Source: a virus
Strand: one strand, 5' to 3'
DNA length: 40,035 bases
IMG/VR virus record: IMGVR_UViG_3300006947_002595
Coordinates: 1 to 40,035 of that record
Shown here in pieces: positions 31,944-37,620 of the stretch. The first letter of the stretch is position 1. Every line of letters begins with the position of its first letter. Below the pieces are notes generated by a model that was not told where the DNA came from, did not search any database, and worked only from the letters and a program-made list of their open reading frames with translations. The position numbers and the translations under genes are program-made.

Positions 31944-32302
31944 CACTCTAAGACGCCGAATAAGTAGCCAGGCAAAGATTTAACAGAAGCACCTTAAAGG
32001 ACTATAGGCTAAAGGAAAAAGGTAGTCATAGGAGACAATATACACTCATGCACATACGGCATAACGAAAATGCTTTACGTGCATGAGTCTTTTTGTGGTC
32101 TATGTGATAAATAGAAGTGTTAAATAAGACAAGCGACCTCAGCTTTGAAAAAATGAGTGGCACTAGGGAAAGACCAGGGCATAACCCATGCCTTACAAGT
32201 GATGCTACAACTGTCAGGCATCGTGGTAACACCGGGAGAGACCGGAAAATTGAGACCGGATGCTTTCCCAAAAACATCCAAAACTTTTATTAGGAGACTA
32301 AA
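31944..32302 (+). ncRNA. Non-coding region with terminator and structured leader of the DUF1127 operon
   Basis: No convincing gene in 359 bases. The first 100 bases hold a short A/G-rich stretch; then comes a strong terminator (32044-32093). After it lies a GATAAATA box (32106) and about 150 bases that are richer in G and C than the surroundings: GGCAT-AACCC-ATGCC, a later GTCAGGCATC that could pair alternatively with ATGCC, and a direct repeat GAGACCGGA (two copies, nine bases apart) followed by ATGCTTTCCC. This looks like an RNA leader with two exclusive folds, ending at the TTAGGAG ribosome site of 32303. No known riboswitch class recognised. Confidence 0.4.
32044..32093 (+). terminator. 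Strong rho-independent terminator after guaC
   Basis: ACTCATGCAC and GTGCATGAGT form a perfect 10-bp outer stem, with inner GCAT/ATGC pairing, followed by CTTTTT. It ends the long plus-strand block that begins near 20403. Confidence 0.85.
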
Positions 32303-32530
32303 ATGACAACTCACTTTTTTAGTGGCTTGGCAGGAATCTTTGGTAAGCGCCGATGTGACTACCGTAGAGACCTCGAGAGTTACGCAAAGACGGAATATAA
32401 ACATGACTGGCGATTTGCTTATGATTATATGGTAGCTAATGAGGGCAGAGGCCCTTCAGCTTACGCACTACATCAAGAGTTAATTAAAGGAGCTGAAATG
32501 GCTCGTTTAGAAATGGATATAAAACGATGA
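32303..32530 (+). CDS. Small protein of the tandem MTT group, 75 aa (first)
   Basis: A 75-residue basic protein (MTTHFFSGLAGIFGKRRCDYRRDLESYAKTEY...), with a TTAGGAG site. Its arrangement with the two following genes, all starting MTT and joined by ATGA-type overlaps, suggests a tandem family of small regulators. It resembles DUF1127 proteins in size and placement, but not in the conserved C-terminal block. Confidence 0.7.
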   Translation: MTTHFFSGLAGIFGKRRCDYRRDLESYAKTEYKHDWRFAYDYMVANEGRGPSAYALHQELIKGAEMARLEMDIKR

Positions 32531-32745
32531 CAACACTAACAATTTATCAAACAACATGCAACGTATGCGAATACATAGCAGACAAGATTTCAAACGCTTG
32601 TAATAATATGATTAAAAGTTTTGAAGTAGTTGGAACAGCGAGAGCCGCTTCACAACTAGCAAGCATGGGTTATTACAAAGAAGCAGAAGCTCTTATGTTA
32701 CAACTCAAAGACATAAGAAAAGAATTAGAGGCCATTAAAAAATGA
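32527..32745 (+). CDS. Small protein of the tandem MTT group, 72 aa (second)
   Basis: A 72-residue helical protein. The N-terminus (MTTLTIYQTTCNVCEYIADKISN) is similar to that of the next gene (MTTLAETYCAFCDRIALTVNN), including the Cys-x-x-Cys spacing. The C-terminal half (AASQLASMGYYKEAEALMLQLKDI) could be a diverged DUF1127-type helix-turn. Overlaps both neighbours by four bases. Confidence 0.7.
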   Translation: MTTLTIYQTTCNVCEYIADKISNACNNMIKSFEVVGTARAASQLASMGYYKEAEALMLQLKDIRKELEAIKK

Positions 32746-32957
32746 CAACACTAGCAGAAACTTACTGTGCATTTTGCGATAGAATTGCACTTACCGTTAA
32801 CAACTTAATTAGTAAATGGGAAAATAGAGAAAGACCGTATAACAGAGATACATACAATGCTTTATCGAAGTTGTCAGATCATGACTTAAAGGATATTGGG
32901 TTATGCCGAGGCGATATCATGTTTATCGCTAAGGGTGGATCGATTTACCGTAAATAA
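32742..32957 (+). CDS. DUF1127 family protein
   Basis: A 71-residue protein whose C-terminus carries the DUF1127 signature: DTYNALSKLSDHDLKDIGLCRGDI. DUF1127 proteins are short, arginine-rich and common in alphaproteobacteria, where some have been linked to RNA turnover and phosphate or stress responses. In a phage this suggests a host-derived regulator. The CFxC-type N-terminal Cys pair (CAFC) is shared with the preceding gene. It is the last gene of the three-gene operon. Confidence 0.85.
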   Translation: MTTLAETYCAFCDRIALTVNNLISKWENRERPYNRDTYNALSKLSDHDLKDIGLCRGDIMFIAKGGSIYRK

Positions 32958-32962
32958 AAAAC

Positions 32963-33014
32963 CCTTGCTCAGATAACACTAGTTTTAATCGGCTAAATAG
33001 TTGTATGAGCAAGG
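32963..33014 (+). repeat. Inverted repeat spanning the start codon of the ligase-like gene
   Basis: CCTTGCTCA (32963-32971) is the exact complement of TGAGCAAGG (33006-33014), which overlaps the ATG at 33005. The loop is 34 bases. If transcribed from upstream, the pairing would hide the start codon. A GCTAAATA late-like box lies in the loop, so late transcripts from it would lack the left arm. Confidence 0.4.
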
Positions 33015-33976
33015 TACATCTTTTATCACAAATAATAGCTAATTTACAGCTACCTACAACTCAAGACGAGAAGATTGAGTTACTAACCACCTATAATAAA
33101 GAAATCATACTGAAACGCATTATAAGTATTGCGTATAATCCATGGATTGATCTTGGTATGACTAAGTTTAAGCCTAGACATACTGGTAAACAGTTTGGAA
33201 TGGGTATAGCTAGATTCTTACATATTCTAGATGATATTATAGATGAAAAATATTCACATAAAGAAAAAGAGTTTTCATGCAATATGGCACTTATGCATAT
33301 TGAACAAAATGATGCTAAACTCTTTACTAGCTTAATTACACAGTCATTAGATCTATGCTTAGATATTGAATCAATCAATACAGTTTGGCCTGGATTAATA
33401 ATGAACTATCCAATAAGCACTCCAGTTACTACAGACTATAAAGAATTTAAATTGTTTCCAGCATCAGTACAACCACTTAGCAGAGGCTTACGAGTCAATG
33501 TAATGGTTTACAATGATGTTGTATTCTATAAAGACAAGCTAGGTAATAATATACTAGGTTGGGAAATATATGACAAACAATTTATTAACCTAGCACAAGG
33601 TAACAATACAGTATTTGATGGGCATGCAGTAGTTGCAGAAGGCGTTAACGTTGTTGAAGTTGCAAACGATAAGGTACTAGAAGCAGAAGCAGAGAACATT
33701 AGATTCATGTTATGGGACGTTATACGTTATGATGGGTTTGTTAAAGGTGAAGACACACGCATGGGTTATAACTGGCGTTACAACGGTATTGAACATATGC
33801 AAATATTAGCCATAGACAAGAATCCTGCTCCTTGTTATGATTTAGTTCGTGCTGAATTAGTAGGTAGTCAAGAGCAATTAGCACTTACTGTGTCTAAATT
33901 CAGTGGATGTGTTATTAAGAGCTTAGATGGTATCTGGAAACACGGTCCAGATGAAACACAAGTTATTTGCGTCTAA
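33005..33976 (+). CDS. Degenerate T4 gp30-like DNA ligase, catalytic lysine lost (pseudo-enzyme)
   Basis: A 323-residue protein collinear with the first two-thirds of T4 DNA ligase: ILKRIISIAYNP near the start, HTGKQFGMG, SINTVWPGLI, then the motif I region FPASVQPLSRGLR. In T4 this reads LKADGAR with adenylated K159; here the Lys is Leu (L158) and the Asp is Arg (R160). Motif III DGE is DGH (205-207), the motif IIIa strand RFMLWDV is kept, motif IV EG is SG, and the protein stops at SLDGIWKHG, before motif V and the OB domain. It cannot be a normal ligase. The frame is intact, so a structural or DNA-binding role is likely. It overlaps the lipase gene tail to tail. Confidence 0.85.
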   Translation: MSKVHLLSQIIANLQLPTTQDEKIELLTTYNKEIILKRIISIAYNPWIDLGMTKFKPRHTGKQFGMGIARFLHILDDIIDEKYSHKEKEFSCNMALMHIEQNDAKLFTSLITQSLDLCLDIESINTVWPGLIMNYPISTPVTTDYKEFKLFPASVQPLSRGLRVNVMVYNDVVFYKDKLGNNILGWEIYDKQFINLAQGNNTVFDGHAVVAEGVNVVEVANDKVLEAEAENIRFMLWDVIRYDGFVKGEDTRMGYNWRYNGIEHMQILAIDKNPAPCYDLVRAELVGSQEQLALTVSKFSGCVIKSLDGIWKHGPDETQVICV

Positions 33977-34730
33977 GTATTTTCTTAAGGTAGTTAGCAC
34001 TCAAGTGATCATAAAAATTATCAAAGAACTGAAACTTACTCCAAGCCTTTAATCTTCCTTTTATTCTATCTCTCATTCTATGCAAAAAAGTTGTGTTAGT
34101 CTGTATATGATCAGTGTATGATATATAGAACAAATCACCTATGTGTTCATAGTAACCACCTGGTGGAACTTGTGGCACAATATCGTTGTTATTCACAAAA
34201 CGATAAGCATCTATTCCATCAAATTGCTTAGTCCATGCAAGTGTTCCTACTTTAGGGCATCCATATGTATAAAGAGATATATCCTTATTGTCTACATGAA
34301 TACGTGTAGCGGCTATAGTTGCCATTGCGGCACCTAAGCTATGTCCACATATTACAAACTTGCGTGATTTTATACTTTTACCTAGCCACTTAGTTAGTGC
34401 TGGCCAAAGTTTATCAAGTTCAGTTTTAAATCCACCATGTACATGTCCTACAGTTTCAGCACTACTTGGCCATGCTTTAACGTCTGCAAGTATGTCTCCG
34501 AATTGTGTTGGTTCAGTTCCTCTAAATGCAATTAATGTATACTTGGGAAATTTAATTCCGTAACATTGTGCAGAACCTTTAGAAAAGAACTTTATAGTGG
34601 AATATTTTATTTTATGTTTTATTAGATACGCTTCCATTGTATCAATATCGTTATATGCTTCTTCTACCATTTCCGCTGTTAATTCAACAACGGCCCAATC
34701 TATCTTATTTTTTGTTGTTTGATTTGGCAA
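33963..34730 (-). CDS. Lipase class 3 (alpha/beta hydrolase)
   Basis: A 255-residue hydrolase with the lipase-3 signs: FRGTEPTQFGDILADVKAW, HGGF, the nucleophile elbow CGHSLGAAMA (S131), YGCPKVG, then NNNDIVPQVPPG (catalytic Asp) and YDHLSANY (catalytic His). These enzymes release fatty acids from glycerolipids. No signal peptide is present, so it would act inside the cell or at lysis. It is the second gene of a minus-strand pair and overlaps the MscS-like gene by 26 bases; both could weaken the envelope late in infection (inference). Confidence 0.9.
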   Translation of the reverse strand: MPNQTTKNKIDWAVVELTAEMVEEAYNDIDTMEAYLIKHKIKYSTIKFFSKGSAQCYGIKFPKYTLIAFRGTEPTQFGDILADVKAWPSSAETVGHVHGGFKTELDKLWPALTKWLGKSIKSRKFVICGHSLGAAMATIAATRIHVDNKDISLYTYGCPKVGTLAWTKQFDGIDAYRFVNNNDIVPQVPPGGYYEHIGDLFYISYTDHIQTNTTFLHRMRDRIKGRLKAWSKFQFFDNFYDHLSANYLKKILRRK

Positions 34731-35037
34731 TTACTTTCTCCAGTCTCATCATAGGCATTCTTTTGTTTTCAACATATCTCCACACTTTACCGCGGCCGTT
34801 GTCAATTTCAAAAATAGTTTCTCGTAAACCAATGCTGATGATTGTTGCTTGTTCACCTTCAAGAAAAACTACATCTCCGGGTTCAAACCCAGGTTTCATT
34901 TTCCATCTTATACTTGCTACTATATCAGCAACTGCTTCTTTAAACCACATTGCTATTATACCACCAATTAGTACTATAATAAACGGCTTAAAGAATTCTT
35001 CTATGTCAATTGCGTATTTTAGTGCTTCTGTTTCCAT
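34705..35037 (-). CDS. Minimal MscS-like mechanosensitive channel domain protein
   Basis: A 110-residue protein with one membrane helix (about residues 16-36, FKPFIIVLIGGIIAMWFKEAV) followed by an MscS-type beta domain: FEPGDVVFLEGEQATIISIGLRETIFEI, then WRYVENKRM in place of the usual IPN. Normal MscS has three or more helices (about 280 residues), so only the pore-proximal helix and the beta domain remain. It may form a small channel, or dominate host MscS. First gene of the minus-strand pair; a CATAAATA box lies five bases upstream of its ATG. Confidence 0.8.
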   Translation of the reverse strand: METEALKYAIDIEEFFKPFIIVLIGGIIAMWFKEAVADIVASIRWKMKPGFEPGDVVFLEGEQATIISIGLRETIFEIDNGRGKVWRYVENKRMPMMRLEKVIAKSNNKK

Positions 35038-35042
35038 GCTTG

Positions 35043-35050
35043 TATTTATG
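35043..35050 (-). promoter_or_regulatory. Candidate T4-type late promoter box, minus strand
   Basis: On the minus strand this reads CATAAATA followed by CAAGC and the ATG at 35037. If active, the message would be nearly leaderless, which lowers confidence. Confidence 0.35.
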
Positions 35051-35097
35051 CGTAATTGAAATTAACATTTGTGTTAATTAAATATTTGATAAATAGG

Positions 35098-35126
35098 TTG
35101 ACAGAAGACACTACATAGTGTATAAA
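35098..35126 (+). promoter_or_regulatory. Sigma70-type promoter of the tmRNA gene
   Basis: TTGACA, a 17-base spacer (GAAGACACTACATAGTG) and TATAAA. A start site near 35133 is expected. It lacks the AAGA-TCTT dyad. A GATAAATA box (35088-35095) directly precedes the -35 element, so early and late transcription may both occur. Confidence 0.75.
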
Positions 35127-35132
35127 TATAAC

Positions 35133-35465
35133 TTGTAACGTTGAAACTTAATTGAACGCTAAACTGGACCTGGGGGCAGTACCCAGCAGCTCCACCATAA
35201 ACACACCGCCGTGTGGACCGAAAGACGGATTCTATAGGCGTTTCGGCATATGTCGCAGTAGAATATTACGGTGTGTTTTTGATGGGGCTGATATAGGATC
35301 GACAGGTAGACTAGATAAGTGGAGTTATCCCGATGTAAGCTGGGTTAACGCGAACAAACTTTATAATTGCAAACGCAAATTATGAGCCAGAAATGGCAAT
35401 AGCAGCCTAAATTAGGTATGTAGGGGTTTTGGTAACTTGGACCTGGCAACAGAATCAAGTTGCAA
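35133..35465 (+). ncRNA. ssrA: tmRNA, circularly permuted two-piece type
   Basis: The acceptor piece comes first: T-arm CTGGG-GGCAGTA-CCCAG (35170-35186), then CAGCTCC and encoded ACCA (35187-35197). An intervening hairpin (AAACACACCG/CGGTGTGTTT) leads to the second piece, which starts GGGGCTG (35284-35290) and pairs all seven bases with CAGCTCC, then GATATAGGATCGACAGG as in other tmRNAs. The resume frame GCA...TAA (35370-35411) encodes ANANYEPEMAIAA. The 3' end is not exact; the AACTTG/CAAGTT hairpin ends near 35461. Permuted ssrA genes are typical of alphaproteobacteria. It rescues stalled ribosomes and tags products for ClpXP; clpX and clpP are also in this window. Confidence 0.93.
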
Positions 35466-35508
35466 ACTTCATGGACATAAGTTCATGATTATCTTAAACA
35501 GGAATAAT

Positions 35509-36093
35509 ATGAAAAATTTAATGATGACTGCGGCCGCAATAGCCGTAATTTCTACAGCCGCATTGGCTGAGGATTATGACAATACATCTATTACTATGGC
35601 AGCTGAAGGTGCTACAGTAGGAGTTGAGTTGTCAACAAATGATACAACTAGATCACTGGGCGTATACACAACTAACACTGCACTCGATTATGGTGTGCAA
35701 ATGATTGATAATGGCACTAAGCGTGACTATAATCTTTCAGTTGGTAATACAGTTGAAATGCCTGTTGGATTTGCCGGAACGGCATATGTTAAAGGCGAAG
35801 CTGAGTATAATTGGGGTGACTCATATACTAAAGCAGAAATGCACATTACACCAGCAGTTGGCTTTAAAACAAAGTTAGCTCAAATTGCTCCATTCGTTGA
35901 AGCTGGTTATAGATTGAAATCAATCGAAGGTGATTATACTAATGTAAACCGTGATGCTCCTTATGCAAAACTTGGTACTTCGTATCAGTTAACGCTTAAC
36001 ACAGCATTGAACTTAGACGTAACACAGTCTATGGATAAAAAGTGGAAATCAACAGACCGTGAACTTGGTGCAAAATTAACATTTAAATTCTAA
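35509..36093 (+). CDS. Outer-membrane beta-barrel protein with signal peptide
   Basis: A 194-residue protein. Residues 1-20 (MKNLMMTAAAIAVISTAALA) form a Sec signal peptide with an ALA cleavage site. The mature part is alternating beta strands (TVGVELSTNDTTRSLGVYTTN, MHITPAVGFKTKLAQIAPFVEAGYRL) and ends in Phe (KLTFKF), the BAM recognition signal. The size fits an eight-stranded barrel. An outer-membrane protein made by a phage could block receptors or alter surface properties (inference). The start at 35509 with AGGA is preferred to an upstream frame that would read into the tmRNA. A strong terminator follows. Confidence 0.85.
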   Translation: MKNLMMTAAAIAVISTAALAEDYDNTSITMAAEGATVGVELSTNDTTRSLGVYTTNTALDYGVQMIDNGTKRDYNLSVGNTVEMPVGFAGTAYVKGEAEYNWGDSYTKAEMHITPAVGFKTKLAQIAPFVEAGYRLKSIEGDYTNVNRDAPYAKLGTSYQLTLNTALNLDVTQSMDKKWKSTDRELGAKLTFKF

Positions 36094-36105
36094 AAATACT
36101 TAAAC

Positions 36106-36142
36106 GGAAAAGGGAGCTACTTCTTAAAAGCTCCCTTTTTTT
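36106..36142 (+). terminator. Rho-independent terminator after the beta-barrel gene
   Basis: AAAAGGGAGCT and AGCTCCCTTTT arms around a 10-base loop, followed by a T-run. Strong stem of 10 or more pairs. Confidence 0.9.
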
Positions 36143-36160
36143 CTGGCTAAATTACCAAGG

Positions 36161-36192
36161 TTGACTTTTGGCTTCTAATGTGTTACTATAAT
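36161..36192 (+). promoter_or_regulatory. Sigma70-like promoter
   Basis: TTGACT in the GGTTGAC context with TACTAT 17 bases on, or TATAAT 20 bases on. Drives the small gene at 36239. Spacing is less clear than in the dyad promoters. Confidence 0.55.
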
Positions 36193-36238
36193 AATGTAGA
36201 AATGAATTCTACAACACACAAACACACAGGAGAAGTAA

Positions 36239-36469
36239 ATGGTAACAAATAATAAAAATGCGTATGAGATACGTACAGAAATACTAAGTATGGCCCAAGG
36301 GTTCGTTATGGACAAGTTTCATAATGAAAGAAACAATTGGGAAAGTTCTACAAGTAGACATCCTGAAACAGGACAATTATTATCTACAAAAGATGCACCA
36401 GTGTATCCTTCATCTGAAGATATACTAGCAGAAGCAAATAAGCTATATTCGTTTGTTGATAGTAAGTAG
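36239..36469 (+). CDS. Small hypothetical protein, 76 aa
   Basis: A 76-residue charged helical protein (YEIRTEILSMAQGFVMDKFHNERNNWE, then SSEDILAEANKLYSFV) with a CAGGAG site seven bases upstream. It has its own promoter and terminator, so it is a single-gene unit, as often seen for accessory phage genes. The layout of helix, Trp-rich linker and closing helix is like small conserved cyanophage proteins; function unknown. Confidence 0.75.
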   Translation: MVTNNKNAYEIRTEILSMAQGFVMDKFHNERNNWESSTSRHPETGQLLSTKDAPVYPSSEDILAEANKLYSFVDSK

Positions 36470-36481
36470 TTAAATTACGGG

Positions 36482-36508
36482 AAAAGCCATCGAAAGGTGG
36501 CTTTTTTA
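36482..36508 (+). terminator. Rho-independent terminator
   Basis: AAAAGCCA and TGGCTTTTTT arms around an eight-base loop. It ends the 36239 unit, 16 bases before the next promoter. Confidence 0.88.
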
Positions 36509-36523
36509 TGACTAAAATACCGG

Positions 36524-36551
36524 TTGACTTTGGGGTAAATTCTTATATAAT
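36524..36551 (+). promoter_or_regulatory. Sigma70-like promoter before tRNA-Arg
   Basis: TTGACT, a 16-base spacer and TATAAT, ending nine bases before the tRNA. It would drive the tRNA and the methyltransferase gene. Confidence 0.65.
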
Positions 36552-36560
36552 AGTAAATAT

Positions 36561-36637
36561 GCACCCTTAGCTCATCTGGATAGAGCGTTGGTTTGCGGAA
36601 CCAGAGGTAATAGGTTCGAGTCCTGTAGGGTGCACCA
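36561..36637 (+). tRNA. tRNA-Arg (GCG)
   Basis: Acceptor GCACCCT/AGGGTGC, anticodon stem TTGGT/ACCAG around TTGCGGA, giving GCG, T-loop TTCGAGT, encoded CCA. Bacterial Arg CGN codons are usually read by an ACG anticodon with inosine; a GCG form is uncommon. Confidence 0.88.
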
Positions 36638-36657
36638 AATTCATAAAAGAGATATAC

Positions 36658-37620
36658 ATGTTTAAAGGAAAATACAACGAACTAGTAAGTCATCAAACTA
36701 TGATTCAAGATGAAACTAGAACACAAGGTTATATGGAAGCTATTGAAAAAGCAGTTGATCCAGGAGACACTGTTATTGATTTTGGCAGTGGCACAGGAAT
36801 ATTAGCTATTAAAGCCGCTAAGTGTGGAGCAAATAAAGTTTGGGCAATCGAGCGTAATCCTGTTACAGCTATGATACTCAGAAAAAACATATTATCTAAT
36901 AATGTAGATGTTGAAGTATTTGAAGGAACTGCTGCTGAATTTATAATAATGCATCATGGCGAATTTAAAGCAGATGTTGTTATTAGTGAATGTATAGGAG
37001 ATCACATATTTGAAAATACTATGGTCTTAGATTTCCACGAAATATGCAAACACTTTTATGCAACAAAATGCATACCTTCAAACTTTAAATTATATTGTCA
37101 TGGCGAATACATTACTAGAAAGCAAGATAAATTTGATAATGCAAAAGACAATTTAGCAAAACATGATATTAATTTAGAAATGTTAAACGAAGAATTGTTT
37201 CCAAATGCATTTTTAGATACATGCTATTTTGAAAATAATGATGATAATTTAGATTATTATTTTAAGTTTATTCCAAGTGATAAAGAACATTTACTATTTG
37301 AATGGAATAATTCAGCTACATTGTTAAATTATGAAGACAATGATGAAATTATTAAAACTAGTTTTACTATGGACAAGTTACCTAATGCAGGTGACTACTT
37401 AATGTTGTATTGGGATATTGATTTATTTAAAGGTACAATGTTTACAAATAGGCCTAGTAGAAAGAGTACTAAAAATCATTCATATTTTCAACGAACAATC
37501 AACGTAAGTAGTTATGTAATTCCAGAGTTCAACTTAGGTATTAACATACTATTTGATAAAATAGCAAATGAAGATACTCCTTGTAATAATATTAAACTAT
37601 TTGCCAAGGAAACAACTTAG
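36658..37620 (+). CDS. SAM-dependent methyltransferase, protein arginine methyltransferase (PRMT)-like
   Basis: A 320-residue protein. It starts YNELVSHQTMIQDETRTQGYMEAI, close to the PRMT N-terminal signature (H-x-x-M-x-x-D-x-x-R). The SAM site is VIDFGSGTGILAIKAAKCGANKVWAIE. The double-E loop is SECIGDHIFEN, with both Glu residues in place, and KNHSYFQRTI may stand for the THW loop. The C-terminal half is beta-rich, as in PRMTs. It probably transfers methyl groups to arginine in proteins, unusual in bacteria and rare in phages; the target is unknown. Its 3' end overlaps the opposing gene by 29 bases. Confidence 0.8.
   Translation: MFKGKYNELVSHQTMIQDETRTQGYMEAIEKAVDPGDTVIDFGSGTGILAIKAAKCGANKVWAIERNPVTAMILRKNILSNNVDVEVFEGTAAEFIIMHHGEFKADVVISECIGDHIFENTMVLDFHEICKHFYATKCIPSNFKLYCHGEYITRKQDKFDNAKDNLAKHDINLEMLNEELFPNAFLDTCYFENNDDNLDYYFKFIPSDKEHLLFEWNNSATLLNYEDNDEIIKTSFTMDKLPNAGDYLMLYWDIDLFKGTMFTNRPSRKSTKNHSYFQRTINVSSYVIPEFNLGINILFDKIANEDTPCNNIKLFAKETT

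Noticed and set aside
32180-32290. Glycine, cobalamin or SAM riboswitch in the leader
   Set aside because: Only isolated short matches (for example GGGAGAGACC); the required core elements and order are not present.
32153-32293. A 46-codon frame in the leader upstream of the DUF1127 group
   Set aside because: No ribosome site, an Arg/Gly/Thr-rich composition unlike neighbouring genes, and the region has strong RNA pairing. Its stop overlaps the ribosome site of 32303. Kept as a possible refutation of the RNA reading.
32953-32975. AAAAAACCCTTG after the DUF1127 gene as a terminator like those at 16007 and 19542
   Set aside because: The right arm GGGTTTTT is missing here. Only the left part is similar; the sequence pairs instead with the start region at 33006.
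35437-35508. Extended start of the beta-barrel gene
   Set aside because: It would overlap the 3' part of the tmRNA and bury the signal peptide; the ATG at 35509 gives a perfect signal peptide.
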